From Haliclona indistincta (Eukaryota; Porifera; Demospongiae; Haplosclerida; Chalinidae): a stretch of DNA of 64,000 nucleotides. How positions within the stretch are numbered: position 1 is the first letter of the stretch; each line of letters starts with the position of its first letter. Shown piece by piece: positions 1-10,400 of this stretch. The notes beneath the pieces are model-generated. The model made no database searches, was not told the origin of the DNA, and worked only from the letters and a program-made list of their open reading frames with translations. A program made the position numbers and the translations under genes. The DNA lies in assembly GCA_964017065.1 (NCBI GenBank), contig OZ024783.1:4781399-4845398 (forward strand). The letters run 5' to 3'.

Positions 1-2416
1 TTAATGACCACTTTGTGACATAGCTGATGAACTTGACGGCTCTCATCAGAGAGCAGACATAACTGAAATCCACAGTGAGGAATTGTTCTACCGACTTGGT
101 AGTACTTGATTGCATCTTTAACAATCTGAATAATTTTATGCAATTCAAATAAAACAATCCTATAGCTGTACCTGAGGAGGTGTTAAAGGGAGTATTTTCC
201 ATGAATCAACCTCCTGTTCTTGCTGATCGAGCTCAATCACAGAACTGGGGTCATCAACAAAACGGCAGATGGTGAGTTTAGTGCAGTCAACACTCCAGTT
301 CTCATACTGCTCCTTTACTTCCTGAGATGAGAAAGAATGAACAGAGTGTCAGTTTTTTACGCAGAATTAAAAAACCTTCAAATTAGGCTTAAGGTCTCTC
401 ACAATCACAAAGTGGAAATCAACAGTCAGAGGACTGGCTAGTCGTTGCTTGTAGAACATGAAGCCTGTACAGAGTGTGTCTGTATCCTCTGGTGCTGTTT
501 CTCCTAGTAATGAGAACTGCTTCAGCTTGATGGCTCCATACTGAGTGTGTGAGCTGAACAATCCCTCTCGTTCACGGAATCTGTATGGCAGCTGACTCTG
601 CGAGCACTTGGCGATGATGAACTTGAACTGGGAGCATTGATCCTCACTGCGTACAACAGCGCAATGCTGTATGTTGACTGACACCTCTTTTATGAACTCC
701 ATGCTGGATGAGACCCAGTAGATGGCACTGATCAACTGCCTGTTCTCAGGGAACTTAAACTGGCCGGCTAGAATCACCTTCACGCCCACACTGACAGTCA
801 CTTCAGGAGGAACAGCGCCTTCAGGGATCTCAATGAAGAACCCATAGCCAGGCCACTCTACTTTCTGAGGCTTGTCTCCCACAACCTCCAGTACAGTCTC
901 CTTGTACACTTCAACACCACGCAGGAAGTCTGCACCACATGCACAGTCACAAACTGAAGGAGATGCATTAGTATAGCTTACCTGGAGCAACTGCTAAATA
1001 GTCAGCTTGCACTCCAGCTTCGACCACACACCTTGGTTTGATAGCTACAGTATAGTGAGCTACTAGCAGCAGCTGTGAGCTGGGCAGCATTACTCACCAT
1101 TTTCCTGATTGCCAGCACTGAGTGAGAGTTCCTGTTTGTGGAGCAGTTGTTTGTAGCTGATTTTCAGTTGATCAACTGTGGAATACAATAACAAGTGCTA
1201 GATACATTAATCACTCACTCTAATACTCACATTTCTCTAGCATCCGTTGACCATCACTTTCCAACATTGAGATCTGCTGATCTCTAGCATAGGCCATTCT
1301 CTTGGTTTGCTCCAGTACTCTTAGAAGCTCTTGCTGTTCCTCCTCACTAGCTGTACATGTCAGCTGGGTCTTATACTCATGGATGACTATCGTCACAGTG
1401 TAAATACAGTGAGATGCAGAGCTGCAGTATAGAGATACTTACCATCTGCAGTGAGGTCCGCCTGTGTGGTAACATCGCTAGATAGCTTACTCTGTGCAAC
1501 TGCAATGAGAATGAAGAACAGATTTCACAAAACCCTCGGCGTGTTGCACATTGTAAAGTTAGCGTCTTGGTTACGGTTTGCAGAAGGAGCTTTGCAGCTA
1601 AAGCCAACCACCCTAGTGCTAACCAGAAGACAGCAAAGTGCTGAACCACAGGACAAGTTGTGTCAAGTGGGCGTGACCGTGAACGCTGAGTAGGTAGCCA
1701 TTGCTCATGGCTTTGATAGGCTTTTTATTGACATATATACGCACCCCTATAGCTGTCCTGAAGTTTAGATGGAATCTACAAGTACCTAGATAGTCAACTA
1801 TGGGCGATTTTGTCGTCAGAGAGGTCCAAGATGGCCGTCAAGGTGAGCCAGCTAGCCATAACTCGAGAACGAAAGCACTTTAGCAAAATCCACGAGTCAA
1901 ATTGCAAGCCCTTGCGGTACTTATCATGTCATAACTTTACCAGCGCGTAAAAGTGATCGCTGTTCTCTGCAGCTCGATGGACAGCGATTTGCAAACCAAG
2001 TACCGTAACCCTCGCGCATGCGCCGAGGGTTAATCGCGCATGCGCCGAGGGTTAATTAATGCATTACACATGCAGACTCCTCCCATCACATTCTACTTAC
2101 TCTTTTGTTGCACTTTCTCTAGCAGCTCTTGTTGCTGCTCATAGTCGTCTTTGCTAGCAGCCATCTTCTTCTGCATGTCATACATATCATCCTCTAGTTT
2201 AGAGCACTTCTGATCCTTCTCCTGTGAATCATGGAGAGCAGTATTGAGCTTTTCCTCTAGCTCCTGCTCTCTCTTTTTGCTAGCTCTTAGACTGTCATCG
2301 TAAACACGTATTACTGAGAGATAGTATTAATGACGATACACGTAAAGTGTGTACCACATGCATGAACGTACCATCTAGTGATGGATGTCCAGCTGGTTCT
2401 GTCTGACTGTGCTGAT
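1..2416 (-). CDS. Coiled-coil + ZU5 domain protein (partial, runs off left edge)
   Basis: Eight exons with GT-AG borders keep one reading frame: 2372-2416, 2101-2313, 1443-1499, 1231-1386, 1098-1175, 376-953, 172-321 and 1-125 (continues past the edge). The upstream exons are Glu/Lys/Gln-rich heptad-like sequence (2101-2313 and 1231-1386), a likely coiled coil. Exon 376-953 encodes a ZU5 domain: it has the GFFIEIPEGAVPPEVTVSVG stretch and the later QYGAIKLKQFSLLG motif that is typical before the last strand. The following two exons may be UPA-like, as in PIDD, UNC5 or ankyrins, but this is not certain. Neither the start exon nor the stop is visible; nothing convincing was found upstream of 2416. 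ZU5 proteins act as cytoplasmic scaffolds or autoprocessing modules; an HFS autocleavage triad was not seen. Function beyond that is unknown. Confidence 0.75.
1515..2065 (-). repeat. Interspersed repeat with AACCCTCGGCG-type ends, in an intron
   Basis: This lies inside the intron 1500-2100 of the ZU5 gene. It is an inverted relative of 28789-29275: both carry the sequence around GAACAGATTTCACAAA, a stretch with ACTCGCGAACGAAAGC-like sequence, and an end rich in GCGCATGCGCCGAGGGTTA. The GCGCATGCGCCGAGGGTTAAT end is itself repeated twice at about 2013-2055. No ORF of note. It is most likely a non-autonomous DNA element. Confidence 0.5.
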
Positions 2417-4038
2417 CTATAATAATTTAGACAATAGCTAGTGAGAACTGAGTGCAATTATAGGCCAGTTGCGTATACGAACTGAGGAATTAAAATAATG
2501 ATGTGACGTCACGTTTGCATGATCTGGTTGCTGCTAAAATGTATTGTGTTCAATGGAAGATTGGGCATTAGCAGTCTATACAAGTCTCTTTAGTGCTAAA
2601 AAGGTCCAAATAATGTGTAGTAGTATTGTAGAACACATGGAGCAACCTAGGAGTAGCTGTCTGACGAAAAATTACTGTATGCACGCTCAAATAGACTACT
2701 TCATATGCCCAAACATCAACTTGCTGTTGTCAAATACTTGAAAAGGCTGCTAATCAGTCGATAACAGTGAGATCTAAGACTAAGACTACAAGTAATAAAA
2801 ACATTTTAACCAAAATGCAAGAGATTTAGGGTTTGTACATCTATCGAAAAAGTATAGAAACAAGATTTTGAAATGAAAAGGATTGTAACAATAGCAGTGT
2901 AATGCTATACCTTCCTATTAAATTAACCACAACTATCGAAAGCAGTTAATTTAGGGAGGTAGCATTACACTGCTATTGTTACAATCTTTTTCACTTCAAT
3001 ATCTTTTTTCCATACTTTTTCGATAAATGTACAAACCCTAAATCTCTTGCATTTTGGTTAAAAATTTTTTATTACTTTTCCTTTCTTTCTTTATTAATGA
3101 CTTAGTTGACTAATACAGTGAAAAGAGAACTATTTCAGCTGCATGACTGCACTCCGCGCAGACTCGATCGACTCTGCACTGCATGCAACACGTACCATCA
3201 GTGCAACATTAGCTAAGCTTAAGCTAGCATTCATACAAGCCTGAACAGACAAATCCAGTGTAACAGGGAAGATTTGCTCATTGTCTGCTGTGAACACTGC
3301 TAGTGGTAGCAGCACTCGCGTTCCAAGCAATTTTGTATTAGAATAATTACATACACGGGTGTGCGCGAGTAGGCGTAACCTAGTAACAGAGTTCAAACAG
3401 AATGATGGAATGGAGTCTGTTATGGACCAAAAATCGCTGTTTTCATGAAAATACTCGCTTCTGCTAGTGTTTTAGGCTTAAATAGATATCAGGTGCACTG
3501 CTCACAACGACTAGTGTAGTTTCTGTGTAGCTCTTGTCTTGAATAGCTCACTCGCCACGGCGCTAGGCTGACTGAATTAAGAAGAACAATAAGAAGAAAG
3601 AAGATGAACAAACGGGTGACCACGTGAACTCTGGTTTAGACCTGGTTTCTTTTGCTTCTGAAGGTCTCTTTATAATCGCAAAAATCGTGCAAAGAGCTTC
3701 AGAATGTTCGATTAGCTTGAAACCCCCATACGGCGAAGATATGGCAGTGCCGTACTTTAATAGTGTCTCCAGCTAGGCGAGACACCATCTTGTCATGCCC
3801 ATAGCAACTGGCCTTATAGTCTTCATTAGTAGACTCATTGTAAGCGCTTACCTCTTAGGATAGCTCCTAGGTAGTTAAAATAACCCTTATGTTGTCAACA
3901 GCCAAGATATACGTGAATTATTGCGTTTAGCCTAAGTGTAGCCGCCATCTTGTTTTCCGCCCAACCCTAAATATGCCACGTCTACCGCGTGGCATAATAG
4001 GATGTGCACTAAAAAGTTTAAACTGTCTGAATCAAAAA
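2417..4038. other. Gene-poor interval between ZU5 gene and ANK gene A
   Basis: No supported coding exon is seen. The interval holds a foldback element at 2789-3079 and, at about 3920-3990, a motif (TAGCCGCCATCTTG followed by a CCCAACCCTA run) that recurs at 15705, 24760, 36285 and 54195. That motif marks a common repeat family. A minus-strand open frame at 3130-3396 has no domain and no splice context and was not called. Confidence 0.5.
2789..3079. repeat. Foldback (palindromic) MITE
   Basis: Left arm about 2789-2920 and right arm about 2955-3079 are inverted copies: AACCAAAATGCAAGAGATTT on the left against AAATCTCTTGCATTTTGGTT on the right, with a further inner match around TAACAATAGCAGTGTAATGC. 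A lone half-copy sits at 36555-36745, starting with the same AGGGAGGTAGCATTACACYG core. The structure predicts a long hairpin RNA if transcribed. Confidence 0.75.
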
Positions 4039-4750
4039 GCACCAAAGGTGCAGATGCCTTGGTGGAACATTTGACATACACAGTAAACTAAAGCTATTAC
4101 TACCGTATAGCAGGTTATTTTCGACGGTCAAATATTTCGTTTATAAAAGTTTAGATTGGATCTAATTTTCGACACGCACTCGCCGTTCAAAAATAAAATC
4201 CTGGCTAAAATTTTTTGCCCTTTGTCTGAAATCAATGGGGGTTCGAAATTTTGGAGAACTGTTCAGTCGCTAAACCACGCCAGCCACGTTTTATGATTGT
4301 AAAATGAAACCACAGAGTCGAAGAGAAGTTGCTGTATCGCGGTGTCCGCCTTTTGATTCGCTTACCGTGCGAGCAGTCTCTCGCGTGCAGCAGTGCGCAT
4401 GGGCCAGACATTTCTGTACTAACAGAGCCGCTTGGCGTTTTTACTGCTATCGCGCACCAAGGTACCCGCTGCTACCGTCAGATTCTGGTAAGAAACGTTG
4501 GAAGTGGGGTCTCAGCTATAGTTTGTCTGTGTTTGCACGCGAAATTTTTCGATCTTCAAAATTTTTGGTATGGTTCAAATTTTCGTAGATTTAATTTTCG
4601 ACCTGCAGTCGGTGATCGAAAATAAAATCCTGTCGAAAATAACCGGCTATATAGACGGACACAAACGCATAGCCCTCCGGTGCCTACGCACCCAGGGTAA
4701 TGAATGACAACACGACTACTGTATGCCTCGTGGATCTGCCCACCAAGGCA
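4039..4750 (-). mobile_element. Helentron-like repeat that cut gene A, with a nested MITE
   Basis: Read on the minus strand, the element starts at 4750 with TGCCTTGGTGGGCAGATCC (compare TGCCTCGGTGGGCGGAGCC at 59408 and 59465). It ends with the inverted CCACCAAGGCATC followed by the hairpin GCACCTTTGGTGC (4039-4051). The same asymmetric design recurs at 58574-62660. A second element with ends GGTTATTTTCGA / TCGAAAATAACC (about 4098-4655) is nested inside. The last ~20 codons of gene A are read from this repeat. Confidence 0.55.
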
Positions 4751-6168
4751 TAAATAAACATCTCACTTTTAAACCGTGAAGATTCTGACAATGAAGTGGC
4801 ATGGACAGTGGGATTCTGTTCCCTGTTAACCAGTTTAGTGATCGTCTGCACTGGAAAGGCTGTCCTACACTCTTCACAAGGTTCAAACAGTTTCATTATA
4901 TCAAACTTGCCACTAGCATAGTACAATGCAGTGTTGCCTTTCTTGTTCTTAGTCAGTGGATTCACTCGTCCAGTTGATAACAGATATTCTACAAGTTTAG
5001 GGTGGTCATTAATACAAGCTTCATGAAGCGGTGTGTTTCCCCACACATTGTCTCCATAACATGGGTCACAGCCTTCCTCTTCGATAAGGTATTGGATGAT
5101 ACTGAGTTCACCATTAACACAAGCTAACAGTAGTGGCGTATTGCGATCTTTGTCTTTACAAGAAGGATCACAGTGTGCCTGTTTGATAAGGTACCTGGCA
5201 ACTTTAAGGTGACCACGGCGACAAGCATCATGAAGTGGTGTATATTTGTTCTTGTTCTGACAAGATGGGTTACATTTTCTAACTTCAATAAGGTATTTGA
5301 CAATATCTAAGTGACCATCGATGCAAGCAAAGTGAAGTGGTGTCCAGCCATCATTGTTCGCACATGATGGGTTACAGTGTCTCTTTTCGATCAGATACTT
5401 GACAATGTTGAGGTGACTATTACTGCAAGCAAAATGAAGTGGCGCATCACCATGAATATTTTTCTCACACCATGGTTCATGACTATCATTATTATTTTCT
5501 ATGAGATACTTCAATATGTCAAGATGACCATTGCGACTAGCAGAGTGAAGTGGTGTCTCCCATTTATCGTTCTTACATGATGATTTACAATTTTCTTTAC
5601 TGATCAGATACTTGACAATTTCAAGGTGACCATTCTGACTAGCATAATGAAGTGGTGTGCTACCAACCGCATCTCCACATAATGGGCTACATGATTTATT
5701 TTTGATGAGGTAATTGGCGATTTTTAGATGACCCTTACTGCAAGCAAAGTGAAGCGGTGTCTCTCCAAAGCTGTTTTCGGCCATAGGAGTACAAACTTGT
5801 TCTTCTACAAAATATTTCACGACATCAATGTGGCCATTACTAGCGGCATAATGCAAAGGAATGTGATCCATTTCGTCAGTACGGTTAGCGTCACACTTGT
5901 ACACAGATACTAGATCTTTTACAATGCTTTTCCAGCCCCAGTACGCAGCTAGATGGACAAGAGAGACCAACTCTAGCTCATTCCTAGGCTTATGCTGTGG
6001 TTGCCTGATAAACTGAAACGACATGCCATACTTGTAGATTGTCGTTGTGATTGTAGTTGGCTCTGATAAGAGGGGCAGTAGCTTCACCACCTCGTCTCCG
6101 CTCTTAGTTCGAAAAGCTTTTAAACAAGCTTCCTCCACTTGCGATTGGTCTTGATACCCTTGGGCCAT
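4684..6168 (-). CDS. ANK gene A: ankyrin-only truncated paralogue
   Basis: Single-exon frame of 494 codons with an ATG in the context of the B and D starts. Residues about 60-440 hold roughly 11 ankyrin repeats with the TPLHxAxxxGHLxIVKYLI consensus, close to those of genes B and D. Homology to B and D stops at about 4833, at the words corresponding to FTKL, exactly before the P-loop of the Roc GTPase. The remaining ~45 codons are unrelated sequence (4751-4833) and then transposon sequence (4684-4750). Roc, COR and Death domains are therefore missing. It could still make a soluble ankyrin protein, or be a dead copy; the ankyrin part shows no internal stop. Confidence 0.7.
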   Translation of the reverse strand: MAQGYQDQSQVEEACLKAFRTKSGDEVVKLLPLLSEPTTITTTIYKYGMSFQFIRQPQHKPRNELELVSLVHLAAYWGWKSIVKDLVSVYKCDANRTDEMDHIPLHYAASNGHIDVVKYFVEEQVCTPMAENSFGETPLHFACSKGHLKIANYLIKNKSCSPLCGDAVGSTPLHYASQNGHLEIVKYLISKENCKSSCKNDKWETPLHSASRNGHLDILKYLIENNNDSHEPWCEKNIHGDAPLHFACSNSHLNIVKYLIEKRHCNPSCANNDGWTPLHFACIDGHLDIVKYLIEVRKCNPSCQNKNKYTPLHDACRRGHLKVARYLIKQAHCDPSCKDKDRNTPLLLACVNGELSIIQYLIEEEGCDPCYGDNVWGNTPLHEACINDHPKLVEYLLSTGRVNPLTKNKKGNTALYYASGKFDIMKLFEPCEECRTAFPVQTITKLVNREQNPTVHATSLSESSRFKSEMFIYALVGRSTRHTVVVLSFITLGA

Positions 6169-7019
6169 TTATTTGCTCACAAGTTGTCTCTCTGCAGCTG
6201 TCGCTTCCTGGCAAATGTTTTAGTCTGAATGTAGTCTGCATCGGGAATCGTAGAACATTTTATAGTACTTCTTCAGTAACCGTTAACCCTCCCACGCTTA
6301 GTTCACGTAACGTCAGGTAGACTACATGCAATTTATGTAGCTATGAAAACCAGTGTTGCATGATCACTAAAATTGCAATTCTGACTTTGTATACCAGTAC
6401 ATGCGTGTATAAATGCTCAAAAAGTTAATATTAATCAATAGTGAAAATACAATCCCAACCTTTGGTAGAGTGATTCCCATAGTTTACAATAAAACTGAAT
6501 AGTATTGGAAGTACAGACCTATGAACAGAGGCTCCAAACCGTACAGACAACACATGATCAAACTATGAGTCAGTAGGGCTTAATAGTAGCTGGAAAAAAA
6601 TAATCTTACCAGTGTGTTTAAATTTGGCGATTGGCGAAACTACCAAATTTGAAGCCACTACCAATGAGCTCAAAATTTATGGATGTTCTCAGGATGCTGT
6701 TAAGATTTACTGCAGTACCTGTCCGTCAAAATATTATACTTCTATACCATTATTAAACCCTGTCAATGATTAAAACAACCGAACAATAAAAATTAATTTT
6801 TATCGGTATATATCCGCTAACTTACTGATAAATAATTTTATGCAACAGTTTATTGAAAATGCATTACAACAGAAAGTGATACATGACAGAATGTGTATAT
6901 TGCTGCAATCTCTATAATGTTAGACATGAGACTGCCTTAGTAAGCCAATGTTTATAATACAGTATGATACCAGTATAGAGTTAGACAATAAAACAATAGA
7001 AGATAAAATCTCATTCTTT
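6169..7019. other. Intergenic spacer, tomosyn copy 1 3' end to ANK gene A 5' end
   Basis: AT-rich spacer, repeated with small indels at 20434-21208 and 40635-41420. No coding exon was seen. The tomosyn end of the spacer (about 6845-7010) is the most conserved part and also occurs at 63342-63500; it probably includes the tomosyn 3' UTR, with AATAAA-type words near 6988. Confidence 0.5.
6289..6308 (-). promoter_or_regulatory. Conserved upstream block of ANK genes (copy A)
   Basis: ACGTGAACTAAGCGTGGGAG (minus sense) lies about 120-140 bp upstream of the ATG of gene A and is repeated at nearly the same distance before genes B and D. It is a candidate promoter element, although recent duplication alone could preserve it. 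Confidence 0.3.
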
Positions 7020-7365
7020 TCACCAAAACGATTTCTTAGATTTTTCAGCAAGTCTTCTAGCGACTTCAGCAAAACTGGTTGCATCAGCTGACATTTTTTC
7101 TGTCTTCTCTCTCAGATCTCCTAGCTCCTTCCCTCGCTTGTCCAATGCCTATTTTTAGTAGCATAATACCAAGTTATTAATAGCAACACATAATAATTAT
7201 ACCATAGCTGCTCTCTTGAATGCATTATCACCACCTGAAGCCCCTCCCTCTCCTCTTGCTTCAATGGCTGGTGCTAGTCTCGAGTAACCCGACGAGGCAC
7301 CAGTTCTGGCATCATCTCTACAAGCAACAGATCGAAATGGCTTGCCAGCAGACTCACTGCCAACT

Positions 7366-7404
<39 letters not shown>

Positions 7405-10400
7405 CAGAGAGAGTAAAAGGACAAAATCTCTGAGTCTCGACTGTGTGCCAACCACCCTCTCACTCAGTAACCAACCATTCCAGTATACACACATGTACAT
7501 GTAGTCAAAACACACACAGCACACACTAACCCACAACACTGTCACAAAGCACAAAGCATTGTTCAGTGTCAGCTATACAAATCAGATTTGTTATCACAGT
7601 AAGGCTTATAAAGTGAATGCCCATACTGCCCCCTTCTTTATCTGCTCCTATGATGCTAGCCCACCTGCACCAGCCGTGATAAATAACATACACTGAGCAA
7701 GCTGGTGATTAGAAATGGAGGGGTTTGACCAGAACCTTCACCATAGCCAGTGTACAGTGTATAGTACAATAATTATACATGTACCATAATAATAATAATT
7801 GTTATAATTATTATGATAATAATAATTGAGCAATCTGGATTGAATCCGGATAGCCTCTTGTTTACACGCAGTTCGATCCAGATTGTAGGTGTTGGCTATA
7901 TAGTATGTTCTTTAGTATCTTTACTTTAGATGACACCCAATAAAATGGAAACTTCTTCGTTTGAAGGCACAAACTACGTACCATTGTGTGACATTTGCAA
8001 TTGTATTCACTATAGTGCATGTCTTAGCCGAGGGTGAATACCTACTGTACATGTATGAATCGATCTTGGTTTTGCATGTGCAGTGAACCATTTGATGTCA
8101 TCAGCACAGTGTTTACAGTAGTACTGTATATCTTTAGTGGTTGGCACAGTCTTGTTGTTGGTTCCAAACCACCAGACTTGATTCCTGTGACTGTTTATTC
8201 AGAGAGAATGCTTCCTCTTGTTGTTTTGTATATTAACATGACGGTGTGTTCAGTATGCACATTCACATTCAGTATGCACATTCACATTCAGTATGCACAT
8301 TCACATTCAGTATGTACATTCAGTATGTACATGAATGCACTAGTGATAATGTACATGTATCAATCCACTCAGTTACTATATAGTTCGTCTTGTCACATAC
8401 ATAGTAAGCAAGTGGGACAATAGCATCATGGATAATCACCATGAACGTTCTTCTTTGTTAACAAAATAATGGTGCTTATAGTAATGCTTTTACTGCAAGA
8501 TCTGATACATAGCATTCTGCTGTGTGTGCCAGATGGAGCTTTTTTGTGAAATAGAAAATAAATCAAATACAATACAATTAGTCATAGTGGAGTTATAGCA
8601 CATAATTAACAAGTCATTATTGTACCATAATACCTCAATTTTAAATATCAGCTACATATAGTTGTACTACATGTCCCCAAGATACAGACAGGCAGACAGA
8701 CAGACAAACAGACAGACAGACATATACAGTGTACTAGCTTACAGAGTTCATTCCTGTCCACACTGGTGGATCCTGATCCAAACAAGGCGCTCAGTATACC
8801 CTTGCTAGCTGGTTGAGGTGGCTCGAGGTTGACATACACACTAGGTAGACCAGCTGGCAGGTTGAGATGATCCTGTTTAGTGACACTGACACGCTGAATC
8901 TGAGATGATGAGTGGAGATAGAGAGCCTGACCATCACCAGAGATAGTGAAGGTATGGAGGGGTCTGGAGAAAGGGAGGAGAGAGAGAGGGAGGGAGGGAG
9001 AGAGGGAGGGAGAGAGGGAGAGAGAGAGAGAGAGAGAGAGTGTGAGAGTGAGTGAGTGAGTGAGTGAGTGAGTGAGTGAGTGTATAGTATTGTACTTGTG
9101 AAAATAGAAAATACAGCCATGTTGATTACTTGGCATTGTAGATCTAACTAATGCATGTTATCATTGTTCCTAGTGAATGTTTGCACAATAATGATGGTAT
9201 AACTAGACTACCATAGCTTAGTTATTGTTGCTAGGAATGGTCAACCAATGAAAGAAAGTACACAGCAAACAACAGCTGCAGCTGTTGTTTGCTGTGTATA
9301 GCTGCAGCTTGTTGTTTGCAGCTGTTGTTTGTTTGCATGCTATAGTATTAGTACAGCCATGATGAGATGCATACTGAGAGCATTGAGAGACAAACAAATG
9401 CAACACAAAGTTGGTGAGTGAGTGAGTGAGTGAGTGAGTGAGTGAGTGAGTGAGTGAGTGAGTGAGTGAGTGAGTGAGTGGGTGGGTAAGTGAGTGGGTG
9501 AGTGAGTGAGTGAGTGGGTGACTGAGTGCATGAGTGAATGAGTGGGTGGGTGAGTGAGTGAGTGCATGAGTGAGTGAGTGAGTGAGTGCATGAGTGCGTG
9601 GGTGGGTGAGTGATGAGAGGGTGCATACAGTACCTGTACTCTAGTAAAGGAGGGAAGGACACTTCCAGTACTGGTTTCAGTCCAGGCAGTGTGTGCACTA
9701 GAATCTGTCCATTACTAACAACACTCATAATGCACGGGAGACCTATACAAATTGAATTTCCATGACACGACAATCTCTATGAAGACATTATTCTTTGTGA
9801 TATACCTTCACTGGCAAAGTATCCACTGCGCAGTATAGCTGCTCCTCCCAGCACTGGCTCGCATCGACTAACCGTGTGCATTCCCGGAAAACCCATACTC
9901 TACACAGTACATTATACAACTGATCACGAGTCATCTTTTATTAATACCTTTATCTTGTACTTGTTGATCACTGTCATATAGCTAGCTGCCATGGCTGATG
10001 TAGATCCTCTTGTGCGGGAACCATCACCAACTATACATTCAAACACTTTCATATATGTACATGTGTATGCATGGTAGCAATCATAAACCAGCTGATTTTA
10101 CTGCTGTTGGAAAGCTATGTGGTACTGTGCACAGTGTGTACTACACATTTTTATTTTCAGGGCTGTGGGAACTGTATGTGTGTCTGTGTTCAATGTATTT
10201 TCTTGTTGCTAAACTAACATCCTGTTGATCCTAAAACAGCATTCAACATCCTGTGTTGATGCAACAACACTACTAGGGCACATCAACTGTGTAACACAAA
10301 CAACTGCATAACACAAACAACTCTTTTTGACAATGAGCAACTAGGGCAGGTATTGCTCTAGTGCTGCATTTTACATACAGTAAGTATACAATAACACAAA

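Noticed and set aside
3130..3396. Minus-strand 88-codon frame
   Set aside because: No domain, no splice context and no paralogue in the window.
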